Origin: Gliomastix tumulicola
Taxonomy: Eukaryota; Ascomycota; Sordariomycetes; Hypocreales; Bionectriaceae
DNA: 64,000 bases
NCBI GenBank assembly: GCA_001599755.1
Contig: BCHX01000004.1
Location: forward strand, 2,914,001 to 2,978,000
Direction: 5' to 3'
Both the position numbers and the translations under genes were made by a program. Shown here piece by piece: positions 19,888 to 31,500 of the stretch. Every line of letters starts with the position of its first letter. The first letter of the stretch is position 1. The notes beneath the pieces are model-generated. The model did no database searches. It was given only the letters and a program-made list of their open reading frames with translations, and was not told the DNA's origin.

Positions 19888-22800
19888 TTACCGAAGAGCT
19901 GGAAGTTTACCTGTCGAACCTTTTCGCTCAGGAGGAATGAATCCGGCTCGGATCTCCTCAATCATGGTTCCTCTAACAGCTTTTTGACCTTTTTGGCCAG
20001 CGTGTCCTGCAGAGGAGCTAGGGGCGAATTTCATGATCGAACGTGGGCGATGAGCTATTCTTCGACGCTGCCTCTCCTGCTCTATGGTTAGAGGAGGCGA
20101 GTGGGAGCTACCGCCGTCCGGGCTGCGTATAAGGACCTTGCGATCCTCGCACTCCACGATGAAAGGAGCCAAAGGAGTGTTAATGTGCCCATGAGTTTGA
20201 AGGCCAACCGCAACTGACGCCGACTGAGATTGTGTGGCGAGCTGTGCGGGTTGTGCACCATCGCCAGCCTGCTTAAGCAACTCATCGTCCACAACCATGA
20301 TATCGTCCCCGTGAGCACCCCTCTCTGCGAGCTCTTGCTGGATCCACGCCTTATGTTCCAAGAGAAACTGGTCTGTCTGATGGAGTAAGGTATTTGTTCT
20401 AACGATGTGGTCAAGTTTAGCAGCCATCGTTTCGACCCTTGGGAGTCGTTGAGAACATGCCGAGGCCACTTGTGTTTGCAATGACTCAAGAATGTCCTTG
20501 TTCGCTTGGCACTTGATTTCTAGCCCACGGGCCATGCTTGCTTCTTTCTCGAGCTGCTGAATTTTTTCGTTCAATTTCGAAACTGTAAAACGCTCCTCGA
20601 CAAGTTGGTTTGTCGTTTCATCATCGATGGCGCGAGCGGCACGACATTGGGAAAGCATGGACTTGGCTTCTTCCAGTTGAATCAGTAGATTCTTGTTGAC
20701 CTCGTCGCTTTCATTGAGCTTCTGTTCGAATGCTTCTTTCTCCTTGTGAGACTCCAAATGCTGTTGAAATTCTGTCAGTGCTTCCTGAATTTGCTCCTCC
20801 ACCAATCGAAATTTGCCTGTAAAGTCTTCCGAGAGGACTTGTAGCTGGTGATCCCGCTCGCTAAGAACAGTGTTTTGAGCATCGACTTGTTTCTGAAGCT
20901 CCCCCTCTCGAGCAGATGTGCCTGCGCTTAAGGCTTCACGCATGCTGGTGCCTAGAGCATCCAGTCGATGTCCCATATCGACGCATGCTTGATGGGCTTG
21001 TGATACCGTGGCATTTATGCGATCCATGCCTTCATCAACTCCTTGTCGAACATTCGTTTGATCAACTTGGCTCATCCGTTGAAAGACCGATTCCACAGCT
21101 GTCCGAATCCGTTCGAGCTGGGTAACAAACGATTTGCCATGAGTCATCATGATCTTCTCAGTCGCAGTCTGCTTAGAGCTCATGAAATTGATCGTGGGTA
21201 AGAGACTGCCCCCCTTGTTAGTACCACTACAGAAGATAGATATAGAAGTCATCCAACATACCGAGCCACGATGTTGTCTTCCAGCGACTCCAACAATTGA
21301 CCTGTTCCAAGGGCGCACTGTACGTCCTTGGGCTGGGATGCGATTTGCTCTATCATGAAGTTCATCCTACGCCACGTGTTAGTCTGGCTTCAGGCACAGG
21401 GTTGGGATTGGTCCGACTTTTGTGAAATTTGTGCCGTTAGCTCAGCGTTCAGAGCAAGTTGGTCAGGTGCCAGGTTGGCCAAAGACTCAAATCTGCTTTC
21501 GAGGTGTCTGAAATTCTCATCTGTGGCGAGCTGCAGGGACTTCATATCCTGGAGTTGTTTCCGCAGGTTTTGCTCTTGCAGTGAGCAAGCGTCACTGACG
21601 GCGACTTTGTTTCTAAGTTCTTGGATGATTTCGTTCTCTGAGGAATGTTAGTTGGCTGAATCATCAAAGTACTGGGGTGGGAATGCTATTACTTTGCTGG
21701 ATGTCTGCATCCGTTCGCTGCTGAAGCTCGTCGAACAACTGCTTCAACTCGACTCGCTTTTGAATGCTGGCCTGCAATGCTTCGTCGGCATTCTGGCTAG
21801 CATGTATGCGCTCAGACTGTTCCTTTTCGAATGCAGCTTTGACTGCTTCGTATTGGGACTGTGAGTGACGGTACATACGCTGTTGCTCATCGATTGCCTC
21901 ATTGAGCTTCAGCCTATACGACGCGCATTTCTCGGCGCTTTCTCCTCGCTGTGCATTCAAGTTAGAAAGCTCGTCATGTAGGTCTTCTACCTGCTGAGTC
22001 AAGGTTCTATTCTGAGCGGCAAGGTGCGATTCTTGCTCCCGTGTCTGCTTGTAACGTTCTCTGACATCGTAGAAGTCGCGTTGTGTCTGTTTTAGCTGAT
22101 GGAGGACTTCTTGAACCATCACTTCTTGCTGGGCAATGACACCTAGTTGACTTTGGATCTGATTTTGAGATCTCAGCTGCTTCGTCTGATTCTCTTGAAG
22201 GAGGTCATGAAGTTTTCTTGCGAATGTATCCTCTTCTGGGGCTCCTCGAACGTGATACGACTTCCCAACTCGCGATCGCTTCTTTGAGATATTGCTGTTC
22301 TTGGACTGGGGCCTTTGGATCCTCTCTCCGGCCCCGTGGCTGCGACCAAGTCCTCGGATGTCGCGGAAGCTGTGTGTGCTCTCCTTTCGGCTATGTCGAG
22401 AACGACTACGGCTTAGGGGCCTGGGACGTTCAAGATCGCCAATTTCAGATGCTGGGTCGCCGAATTGGTGAGATTTCCCATGAGACACATAGGACGAGAT
22501 TCGGGGGCTAGCTTGCTTGGATGACGGTTGTCCGGAACCGTGACCCTGGTTGGCTTGGCCAATGTGCTCTGATATAAGCGAACGCTGGCATATGGAAGAC
22601 GGTTTTGGGACGTGTGGCCCGTCAATATCGCGTGTCTCTTTGTCTGCTCTGGATGCGGGGGACGGCGGTATCTGCGAGTCCTCTCGATCGGGCGATACAA
22701 TTCTGGAGTGCAGATTGACAAGTGGCGATGAAATTCTTGGCTTCATTGGCGACGGATCTCGTCGACCAGTGTCCTCTTGAAACCGGGAAAGTTCTCGTCG

Positions 22801-23094
22801 TCGGTGCTGAGGGGAACTGCTTTTCGCAAATCCAGTGAATTGACCTGGCTTGAATGGTTCTCGGGGTTGAAACATGAAGCCATCAAAAAGGGCGGCCTCG
22901 CTTATTTCGTCTGGTGGTGGGGGAGGTGGGAAGAAAGGAGCCCTTGGCGATGAAGCTTTGGTGGGCTGTATCTCTCTAGCAACAAAGGATACGTTGCTCA
23001 TATCGCTGGGGCCTGGGGCATGTGCTGAAGCTTTGGATTGGAATGAGTTGTGAGGCAAGCCTCCTTGGAACGAGGCGAAGGATGGAAGAGACAT
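19888..23094 (-). CDS. Large coiled-coil protein, function unknown
   Basis: Model: complement of join 19888..21205, 21262..21366, 21418..21637, 21693..23094, 1,014 residues. I do not recognise the family. Residues 1 to about 290 are predicted disordered, with a run of prolines (FFPPPPPPDEISEAALFDGF) and many Ser-Pro and Arg/Ser motifs. Roughly residues 300-830 are heptad-like, rich in Gln, Glu, Leu and Lys, broken by the three introns. The C-terminus is basic (RQRRRIAHRPRSIMKF), suggesting nuclear or nucleic-acid contact. Introns A and C have clear AACTAAC/TACTAAC branch sites; the second intron uses a weaker GTCGGA donor and is the least certain junction. Without these joins the gene appears as two separate frames of about 476 codons each. 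The layout (disordered N-terminus, long coil, basic tail) is shared by several structural proteins, including meiotic synaptonemal filaments and spindle or septum proteins; the choice cannot be made from sequence alone. Confidence 0.75.
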
Positions 23095-24998
23095 CCTGCC
23101 TACTCAGACCGCAATTGCAATGGCAGACATGAACTGAGTAGTATGAAGCAGGTAGAGGATAGAGAGTGTCATGAAAGACTGGGAGGCAGAAGCCTACTCT
23201 TTCGCAGTATCCGCTGATTTGTACAGACCTGTACAGAGAGCTGGTGGGTTTTAAGCAGATGGAAGGCGAGATCTGATTCGGAAACAGTCTTGAGCTTTCG
23301 ATAGATGGCTGATTGAGAGGGAGAAGTGGTGAGCTAGGGAACTGACAGAGCAGTCGGATAAGTAGGAAGGGTAGAGTGTCAGGGAAATCATGGTGTTCAA
23401 TGATCAAAGAAGGACCTCGTAGAGCTTAGGTAGAGGAAGCACGATGCGAAGTTCCGATGTACTGGGGAAGGAGCGATGTAGTCCTGGGTGAGTGCCCGAC
23501 TGAATGATACATTTCGCTTGCCTACTTGAAATATTCTTGGTTGAGGAAGGAGTGGAATTGTGGGAAGGTGCTCTCGGTGTGCTGAAGTAGACCGAGATAC
23601 CTTACCTGATGAGTCCATTCCTTAATATCCTGTTCATGTTGACGAATGAATACCACACGAGGCATCATATGGTCACTACCTACAGTACCTTACTAAGATA
23701 CTTAGGTCCTCGGTAACATAGTAGACAAGTACTTGGAGTCCATTGTGTGCCATGTCATGATCCCGAATGTGGCACAACGCCGCTGTGCCAGTGAGGCTGC
23801 GTTCCTGCCTTGCGATGTCTCCTGCCGCTTGGGAGCCACTTATGTGGCAAACCGCGCAACTGCCTTTGGTGCTCCAATTGTGACTCCATCTCGCTTAATC
23901 TCTCGACAGGAGCATCTCTGGAGGAACAGACCTCTGGCTTGTCAATTGGGGCTTCAGCGACCCGAGAAAAGTTATTTTTCGCATGGATGCGTTAGCTCCG
24001 ACTCAGGCGCAAGGTAGGCGCCCCCAGAAGGCATTCGCATATCTTGCCGCGGCGAGCGAGTAGTCTTCATCAAGGCATTAGCCACATCGCCATTGATGCT
24101 GAAACGGGCACCTGCGGCTGCGCCGTCAAGAGCCGCCCTGGGCTCGATGACAATGAGGTGCAGCAAACCCTGCAACGTCCTGCGGCGGCCCGTCTCCATC
24201 GACTAGGGGCTGCGCCTATATCTGGAAGCAGCCCAAGGAGATCCGAATCAAAAGTCGGTCAGCCACAGGGCCGACGTGATGAGACACGGCGCTTGGAGCA
24301 TCATGAGTCCGTGGTCTCCCGTCCGAAGGCCTCCGCAGGAAACAGAGTCGCCAGGGTGTCAAGGGTGGACCCGAGCAATGGCCTCTCATGTATGACATTC
24401 GGCAATGCAGACATTGCCATGGCCCATGGAAACAACAGGCGAAGTGCTCAAGTGCCGTCCCCCGTCGTGCACGGCCCCAAGTGTGGTCGTCACGAATCAA
24501 GACCATGGCACAGTTGCAGTCACACAATTATCACAGGTGTCCCTGCATCGTGCGTCCCTGAAGTCGGAGCCCGGGACGCTGATTGGCTGGGTGCCTGTGC
24601 AGCTTAGCGCCCAGTGAATCCAACCGCCAATCATTGGCCCCGGGCGCACACCACACCGCGTCTTGGCACTGCAATCTGCACCTCGACAATCGCCAGGCCC
24701 CTTCATGGAGGGGCAGCTTAGCACCATTCATGGGCGCCAAATGACACGGTGCCGTGACGAGTTACAACAGTCGCCGTGGGTGATCCATCAGGGGAAACAA
24801 GGAGCGGGGGGGTATCAGCAAGTGGTATCTGGGTGTATGTACTTATATACTGCGATCGTCGAATGCAATGGCCCCCGCGCCCTCTTTCTTCCATCCTTGT
24901 TATGCAGCAAAGTCAAAGCTTCTTACATACCTCAACCAACAGTCCTACACCTATACCGATCTTTCTTTAGCAGCCCAGTGCACCAGAATATCCAAGAC
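23095..24998. other. Divergent promoter region, no gene seen
   Basis: About 1.9 kb between the coiled-coil gene and the small membrane protein gene. Overlapping open frames of 70-190 codons occur on both strands without domains. A TATATA element near 24845-24850, about 150 nt before the ATG at 24999, is a plausible core promoter for the membrane-protein gene. Confidence 0.55.
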
Positions 24999-25513
24999 AT
25001 GGCGAGCCGAGTGACCAGAGACTTCCCGTTGGAGTCCATGGACCCAGGGGACACCGGATTCGATACAGCACCCGGCGTCAGTTCGGGCACGGAGGGCGGC
25101 GCCTCTGGATACAGCGGCGGACCGATGCTGTCCACGGGTGGCCTGGTTGCCATCGTCGTGGTTGTCGTTGTGGTTACCATCATCGGAGGTTCGTCTCCAT
25201 CCCTTCATGCCGGAGATGCCTGTATGGCTAACAAATCACAGTCTCAACTGCAGCACTGTTCTTCATTGCCAAGAGGCGCGAATGGACCATGAAAGAAACC
25301 ATCCGAAGGTCGGCACGCAAGGTCAAGACAGTGCTCACCCCTCGGCGCACTGAATTCCCCGACTACGTCAAGGACGGCTCCAGCTCATCCCGCCGAGCCC
25401 GAACAAGGATCGCTGATGACGTGCCGCCTACCCCGCGACTGACGCCAGAAGATGTTGAGAAGGCACTGGGAGATGCCAAGTCTAAGAAGACTGGCCGGAA
25501 ATGGGGTCGGTAA
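24999..25513 (+). CDS. Small single-pass membrane protein, unknown function
   Basis: Model: join 24999..25188, 25242..25513, 153 residues. The intron has donor GTTCGT, a GGCTAAC branch and a CACAG acceptor. Residues 1-45 are Gly/Ser/Asp-rich and acidic. Residues about 48-73 form one very hydrophobic segment containing a run of seven valines; it is followed at once by KRREW and a long Lys/Arg-rich tail (RRSARKVK, SSSRRARTR) with Ser/Thr-Pro sites (TPRR, PPTPRLTP). By the positive-inside rule the N-terminus should face outward or the lumen and the basic tail the cytosol. There is no cleavable signal peptide, and no family is recognised. It converges on ENP2, with 160 bp between the stops. Confidence 0.8.
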
Positions 25514-25673
25514 ATGAATGAGGGTGCTGGAGGAGACGCGGTTGTGCCTAAGTGGGAGCTCTGTTGGAACGCTTTGATTTCGCAGCGTTGATGATTTCTT
25601 GTCTTTTGTCTTGCCATGCGATGATGATACCGTGTGTAAATAGTTCGGCGTTTTTTCAGATACTGTCAATTCT

Positions 25674-27593
25674 TCACATCTTTCTGAATGTATTGTAGCT
25701 GGCGCTGCGCCGGTCCTTGTTCGACTTCCTCGGTGCTGGTGCCGCTTCCTCTTGCTGGTGCTGGCGCTGATTGTTTCTTTTCTTGGACTCAGGCAAGAAC
25801 GTGACCTGTCGTTCACCGACAACTTCAGCCCGCCGGTTCTTGTCCCTGCCTGACTTCGCCTGCCTGGAGCCTAAGGCGGTGTCTCTTGAACTCTGTCCCT
25901 TGTTCTGCGTCGACGACACACGCATTACAACACCATCATCGTCTGCATCATCAGAACTAGACTCGTCCTCTGAGTCCTTTGCTTGGTATCGTGTAGGCGG
26001 AGGCTGGTCGGCAGGCTGCTCATAGAACGTGCTAGGGTTGAGAGCACGGAATTCCTTGCTAGTTTCGTCGACATTGTACTCGTCATCCTCGAACATCTTG
26101 CGGAAACGGTCGTCACCAAGAAGACCGGCTTTCGTATCCACCTGGTCTCTGTTCTCCTGCTTCTTGAGAATCTTGTCAACCAGCCTCTGATTGACCTTGA
26201 CCTTCTTGGTTCCACGAATCCGACTGGCACGCTCCTTATCAACCTTCTCCTTGACACGCTTGACGCGCTCCTCTTCCCAGACGTATGGGTTGACAATGAG
26301 ACGGGCCTGCTCATATAGCTTGGAGGCGACAAAGTAACCGTGCATGTACGGGCGTAGAAGGTTCGACTTGCCGACCAAGTGATCAAGACTGAGCTGCTTG
26401 AGCTCGGGAATGGTCAAGAATTTGTAGTTGTCGTATGTCTCTGAGCGGACCTCCTCCGCCATTTCATCGACCATGTTGTCAAGGAATGAACACCACTTTG
26501 GCGCAGGACCCAGTTGTGGGATGAAGAATGCGTGCTGCTGCTTCCCCTCATTTGCCGTCAGGAGCATGCCGGAGTTCGGTGACCAAGCTACATCGTTGAT
26601 GTCAACGACAGGCTCAATGGACGTCCAAGGATCGCCGGTCGTCTCGTCCCATATCTTGATGATCTTCTTGTCGGCGGCAAGGATCTTCTTCTCTTGTGAC
26701 GAAGTCGTCATGTGGATGAGCTTCTTCACAGGGAAACCATACCCGTGATCCTTCTTCAGAAGCGGGATAGGACGACGCATGTCGAAGAGCTGCACGACGC
26801 CGGTCGAGGAGCCAGTTGCCAATGTCAGCCCATTGGTGCTGAAGTCCAATGATGTGACTTCCCCCTCGTGGCCGGTCAGAAGCGCAACTCTCGACTTGGA
26901 CCGGGGGTCCCAAAACTCGACGGTCCCTATTGATGTTCCAAAGGCAAGAAGATTGTGCGACTCCTCGGCAATAGCTGCTGTGTTGACACTGCCAACTCCG
27001 ATGCCGCCTTGGAGGCCACCACCTTCTTCATCGTCTCCTCCGACCTCCACTTGGTACGAGCGCATAAAACGTCCTACTTCAAGGTTCATGCGGAAAACCT
27101 CTCCCTTTCCGTCGGCATCGATTCCCACAGCAGGGACCAAGGCCTCTGCGGAGTGGCGGTCGTACACGAGGTCTCGGCCGTATCTAGGCAGGCGTACTTC
27201 GTAGTGACAGCCCATAGGAGTATGGAATTCGAGCCTGCGGTCGATCTGCAGGTGAAGGGACTTGGAATAATCTGAAGAGAGCAGCACGAAGGAGTGGTTG
27301 AGGGAGTTCGTGTGGCGGGCGAACGAGAGGGAGAGCTGTGGAAGATTGTGCACATGGATCTGCGGTTTGTATGTGCCTGTGCTCATGACCCAGTCGCCAT
27401 CGTCGCTAATGCGGATGCAGTTGCTCGCCTCCTCGAATTCGAAGTCTTGAAGAAGCTCGACTCGGTTCTGGTATTCGGCATCGTTTTTGAGGCTGCGCTT
27501 TCTTCGGCGGGCAAGCCAATCCGGGAGTGCTCGGGCGGTCGATGCGCCAGAGACGGTGTACACGGGCACCGTCCCGGGGTTGGAGAGCTTCAT
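25674..27593 (-). CDS. ENP2: Ribosome biogenesis protein Enp2 / NOL10
   Basis: Single exon, 639 residues, ATG at 27593. It is an essential nucleolar WD-repeat protein of the small-subunit processome, needed for early 18S rRNA maturation. Seen: the conserved N-terminus MKLSNPGTVPVYTVSG followed by LPDWLARRRKRSLK; a WD-repeat propeller spanning about residues 50-360 with repeats such as LLTGHEGEVTSLDFS and GVVQLFDMRRP; a block containing YIPQLGPAPKW-like FFIPQLGPAPKWCSFLD; the NUC153 domain around DDRFRKMFEDDEYNVDETSKEF; and an acidic then Lys/Arg-rich tail fitting nucleolar localisation. The gene diverges from MED13, with 965 bp between start codons. That shared region contains a CTTATCTTATC doublet. 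Assignment is firm. Confidence 0.94.
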   Translation of the reverse strand: MKLSNPGTVPVYTVSGASTARALPDWLARRRKRSLKNDAEYQNRVELLQDFEFEEASNCIRISDDGDWVMSTGTYKPQIHVHNLPQLSLSFARHTNSLNHSFVLLSSDYSKSLHLQIDRRLEFHTPMGCHYEVRLPRYGRDLVYDRHSAEALVPAVGIDADGKGEVFRMNLEVGRFMRSYQVEVGGDDEEGGGLQGGIGVGSVNTAAIAEESHNLLAFGTSIGTVEFWDPRSKSRVALLTGHEGEVTSLDFSTNGLTLATGSSTGVVQLFDMRRPIPLLKKDHGYGFPVKKLIHMTTSSQEKKILAADKKIIKIWDETTGDPWTSIEPVVDINDVAWSPNSGMLLTANEGKQQHAFFIPQLGPAPKWCSFLDNMVDEMAEEVRSETYDNYKFLTIPELKQLSLDHLVGKSNLLRPYMHGYFVASKLYEQARLIVNPYVWEEERVKRVKEKVDKERASRIRGTKKVKVNQRLVDKILKKQENRDQVDTKAGLLGDDRFRKMFEDDEYNVDETSKEFRALNPSTFYEQPADQPPPTRYQAKDSEDESSSDDADDDGVVMRVSSTQNKGQSSRDTALGSRQAKSGRDKNRRAEVVGERQVTFLPESKKRNNQRQHQQEEAAPAPRKSNKDRRSASYNTFRKM

Positions 27594-28558
27594 GGTTGGA
27601 GTCGCAAACGGGCAAGTGATGAGAGGACTGGTAAGTTGAGGGCCACCGCCGAACGCAAGTCAGAGGTAGACGATTGTAAGATACCAATCGAAGGCACCTC
27701 GTGGCTGACTTGAACGGGGAGACTCTGTGCTCGAGAGATGAGAGATGGGAGCGGGTGGTGGGAATCGTGTAGAAAAAAAAAAGTTACCGCAAAGCCGATT
27801 GTCTTATCTTATCGCACAGACGACTTCCAAGCCCCACCAAACCCACTGAGGGAACGCCCACTGAGGGAACACCCACAGCAGCAAGGCTCACCGCTGACCG
27901 AGCTGAGAGCCTTCTCGCCCCGAGCCCCGGAATCAGGCCTTGTCATTGGCTACCTGAAAGCAATATCTAATCTCTGCCACGAGCCTTCCGGCGACTGCGA
28001 GCTCACGATCAGCCCCCTCCCGGCGCCCGAGACCACCAACAACGCCATCTGCTCTTTTGCTGGCATTTAATCGTTTTATCTGGAATTCTTAGAGCGCGCG
28101 CGCGACATTTAATAGGCTACATGCGATCCGCCATTAGTTATCCTCCCCACGTCAGCTTGTCTTCCGCCCGAGGGCTCCATTGGTCATCCTAGCCTTCCGA
28201 CTGCCTGCTTGAGGCATCGATCTCAAAGATTCCTGCAGCATCTACGATGGGCCTCTATGTCGCCTGATTCCACAACGCGATAGACCCCCGAAAGCTCGCT
28301 GTTCGACCTTCGCACGTCCTGGGTGTCTCGCGGTGGAGATGGAGCCTGGGAACGTCGACTCGAGCACCCGCAGCTACGACCAGACACGCACTCCTCGTCC
28401 AACGACTTCTCGATCATAGTCCGTATGAGGCAGCTTGAACATATTGCCTTCCCTGGCTTCAAGCGCGCCTTCCCATCCATCCGCTTAGGACCAGCTCCTG
28501 ACAAGCCCATCCGTTCCAGAACCGCGAGGCAAAGGTGCCCCAATGACTGGCTGTCGAC
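27594..28558. promoter_or_regulatory. Divergent promoter of ENP2 and MED13
   Basis: 965 bp between two start codons on opposite strands. Seen: overlapping GATA sites CTTATCTTATC at 27803-27813 and a 15-bp direct repeat, CCCACTGAGGGAAC plus one base, at 27842-27871. No gene is supported inside. Shared bidirectional regulation is inferred from layout only. Confidence 0.55.
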
Positions 28559-31500
28559 ATGGAGACTGGCGATTACGAAACCAACATACTCCTAGTTGTG
28601 AGTCATGATTTAGCCGTCTTGCTAGATTCAGCACTAACATCCCTCAGAACAACATAAAAAGCATATACTATCGCGTGTACGAACCGATATCCGATTCGAG
28701 TCATGGCTTTCCAGCAGTCGCTATCGAAATCGAAAGCATCTTGCGCCACGACGGCCACCTCGTCTTCTACGATTCAAATAGAAAAGGCTTGTGGTACTTC
28801 CAGGTGGACCAAGACGAAGATGCCCCAAACGAGACCCTAGACCGTGGCGTTCAAGCCCTGGGATACACCTTGTGTGTGGCTCATGAGGGAACATATCGAC
28901 CTTCTCAGTTCCAGAAGGGGCGTACGCTTGGACCGCAGTCCATGAAGCAAATGCAAAATGCGACCTCTGCAATCTCTGGAATTCCTGCATTCTCGGCAAC
29001 CTCGGCGATTGAGCTCTCCAACATGCCTTTCCTTGGTCTGGACCCCTCGTCGTCGTCCTCCTCCTCCCAACAGCCTTCCTCTATTCCAATAGTCAGTCGG
29101 TCGGAGGTGTACGAGAATTTCGTTATTGTTATCTTGCTCGCCATAACTACGGGCTTTTGCCCTGTGACTGGCGCAATTCCGCTCAACTATCGGACAGTCT
29201 TGCTTCCATCTAGTCTGCCCAGCAGCAAGGGGGAGAGAGCTACGACGTTTGAACATGGTGCATTGATGGGGACTTTTGGGGCTCATTTGACAACGGCAGG
29301 TTCACTGATAATCAGCTTCAATGCCTCACATTGTCAAGGGTTGCTGTCACTGGACAACTTTTTCGCGGCCAGCCTGACATCCCCAGGACAACGCGTCCTT
29401 GCTGCCCCTTTTGGTGTTCATGCCAGCAAAGTCACAACGGCGATGGGGGAGCTAGGTACCGTCAGCTTGGCTCAGACTCCCAATACCCAGATTCTGAGCA
29501 CGCGTGGCTATTCAGAGCTCAATGACGGGCTCTGGAAGCAGGCCTGTTTGAAGATTCTGCAACTCCGAGGAATACCGCCTTCAATTCTAGAGAACTGTTC
29601 GTGGGTCACGGTTTCGGTCGCCAGACGGAGACTCCAAGAAGCCAAAGCTGACGGCTCAAGATTGAAAGATGGCGGTTCAGCTGTCTCGACAATGATACCG
29701 TGGCCTGGGCCGTTATGTTTCCGTCAAAAAACCGTGGAGGTGTCGTCGACAAATAGATTGGGTGACAACATTCTGATTGGGCGCGAAGAGCATCGTGATC
29801 CGCTTGACCGTGCGGGTCGATGGTTCGATTCTACTGCTGAGCGGGACGAGCAAGTGTCAAGGCGAAGAGCCGATCGAGCTGCGATGGCTTCTACCGACCT
29901 TAATGGAGGCATTCAGAGACCACCAGCCACAGACGGCCAGCCATCACTCACTGTAGGAAGGCCTAACGCAGTCTTGACCGGCGCAATGTATCCTACACCA
30001 CCCGATGGGATTCAACAGCCAAGCGGGATTACGCCAATGTTTGACACGATTGTTTCAAGTCCCAGAAATCAGCCCTCGGCTGCAGCAGCCGCAGCCGCTG
30101 CGGAGATTGAGGAGACTATGCAGAATGACTCAGAGATGACGAATCCTGGCGAAGAAGAGGCGGACCCATCTGAGGCAAAGCGCGATCGAAGCGACAGCAA
30201 TCTCTTGGTAGACGCTGAGAACATGCTTATGGGCGGCGGTGACATGTTCGGAGACGACGCAGATATCACTGAAGATGACTTCAACTTCTTTGATGAACAG
30301 CCTGAGCCGTCCGATATACCTATGGCAGATGTGGTTGAGACGCAAGACACGGTTTCTCAGAAGCAAACGCCTACCAAGGTTGAGAACATACAACTCACCA
30401 CCCCTCGCCCAGAACCAATTACACCGGTGCAGCTCCCTCCGGAGTCACGCGTCTTCATGAAACCCGAGCTCAAGGATGCTAGAAGCTTTCAAAATGACCC
30501 TCGGACCTCACAGGCCGCAGCTGAGGAACCTGCTGTAAAAGTCAAGGAGCCCAGCCCCTTTAATGACCTGACCGTCTTCCGCCAGTTGAGAGCAGCTCTG
30601 GTCTCACAGAGCAATTCCTCGAGTGCTGAGCCAGAAGCTCGCAAGCGAAAAGCGAGTGTGTTTGAAAGACTGGACTTCGGCTCCATTTTGCCTATGATTA
30701 ACAAGAAATACGAAAAGGGGGGGCTGTTTGACTTCGATCCAGGGCCGTCACAGGATCACGCAAAGCTGCTTAATTCTATCTCACTACCCGAAACGGAGTA
30801 CCTAAAAAGACACGGCAAACGAAATCGCAAACCCCGGGAGTTGAACCTTCCATCAAAGGCCCTCATGGCAAGGTTCACCGCTTTGGGAGCATCGACATCG
30901 CATCCCAGTCCTAGCGGGAGGGCAACATCCCTATCAGACGATGACCAGAGCAGCACCGAGTCTGATCAGGACGACTCAAGCTACACCTCGGATGAGCCAG
31001 GGTCACCGTTCAAGTCCAGCATGAGGAGGCTGGCGGTTGATGACGAGGCAGCGTCGAACATCACCTCATTCAGGGAACCGGAGGGTATGGACGAGGCTGA
31101 TCAGAGACTTGCTCTCGAGCTCCCTAGGCTCACTAAGCCTGAAGTTCCCGAGATTTCCCTGTCGAGGCTTTTCAGAGACTCAGAGCCCCTCAACGTTGAG
31201 TTGCCATTGAGCGATGATGACATGATCCAGATCGCCCAGTTAGTGGCAGAGCAGGCGGCGACCGGATCCCTGGTTCTTTCAGATGCCCAGCAGTCGAGCA
31301 AGGAAACTGCCGTAGAAAAGAGCGGCCGCCACGACCACGAACAGCTCACTGCAACAGTCCGTCAAGGTTTGGGTATCTTGCAAGATATACTGCCCCCTCT
31401 CTTGGGCCGCGCTGCGCCAACAACGTTGCTAAAAAGCCTCGTGGCGGTTCAGGAGGTGCCAATTCCTGGCCAGGGCGGAGCGATGCAACCACGGCCTCTG

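Noticed and set aside
20048..20058. GCGATGAGCT resembling a yeast PAC ribosome-biogenesis promoter element
   Set aside because: It lies inside the coding part of the coiled-coil gene, so a promoter role is not supported.
24044..24607. 187-codon + frame in the region between the coiled-coil and membrane-protein genes
   Set aside because: Overlaps other frames on both strands, no domain, and no promoter evidence.
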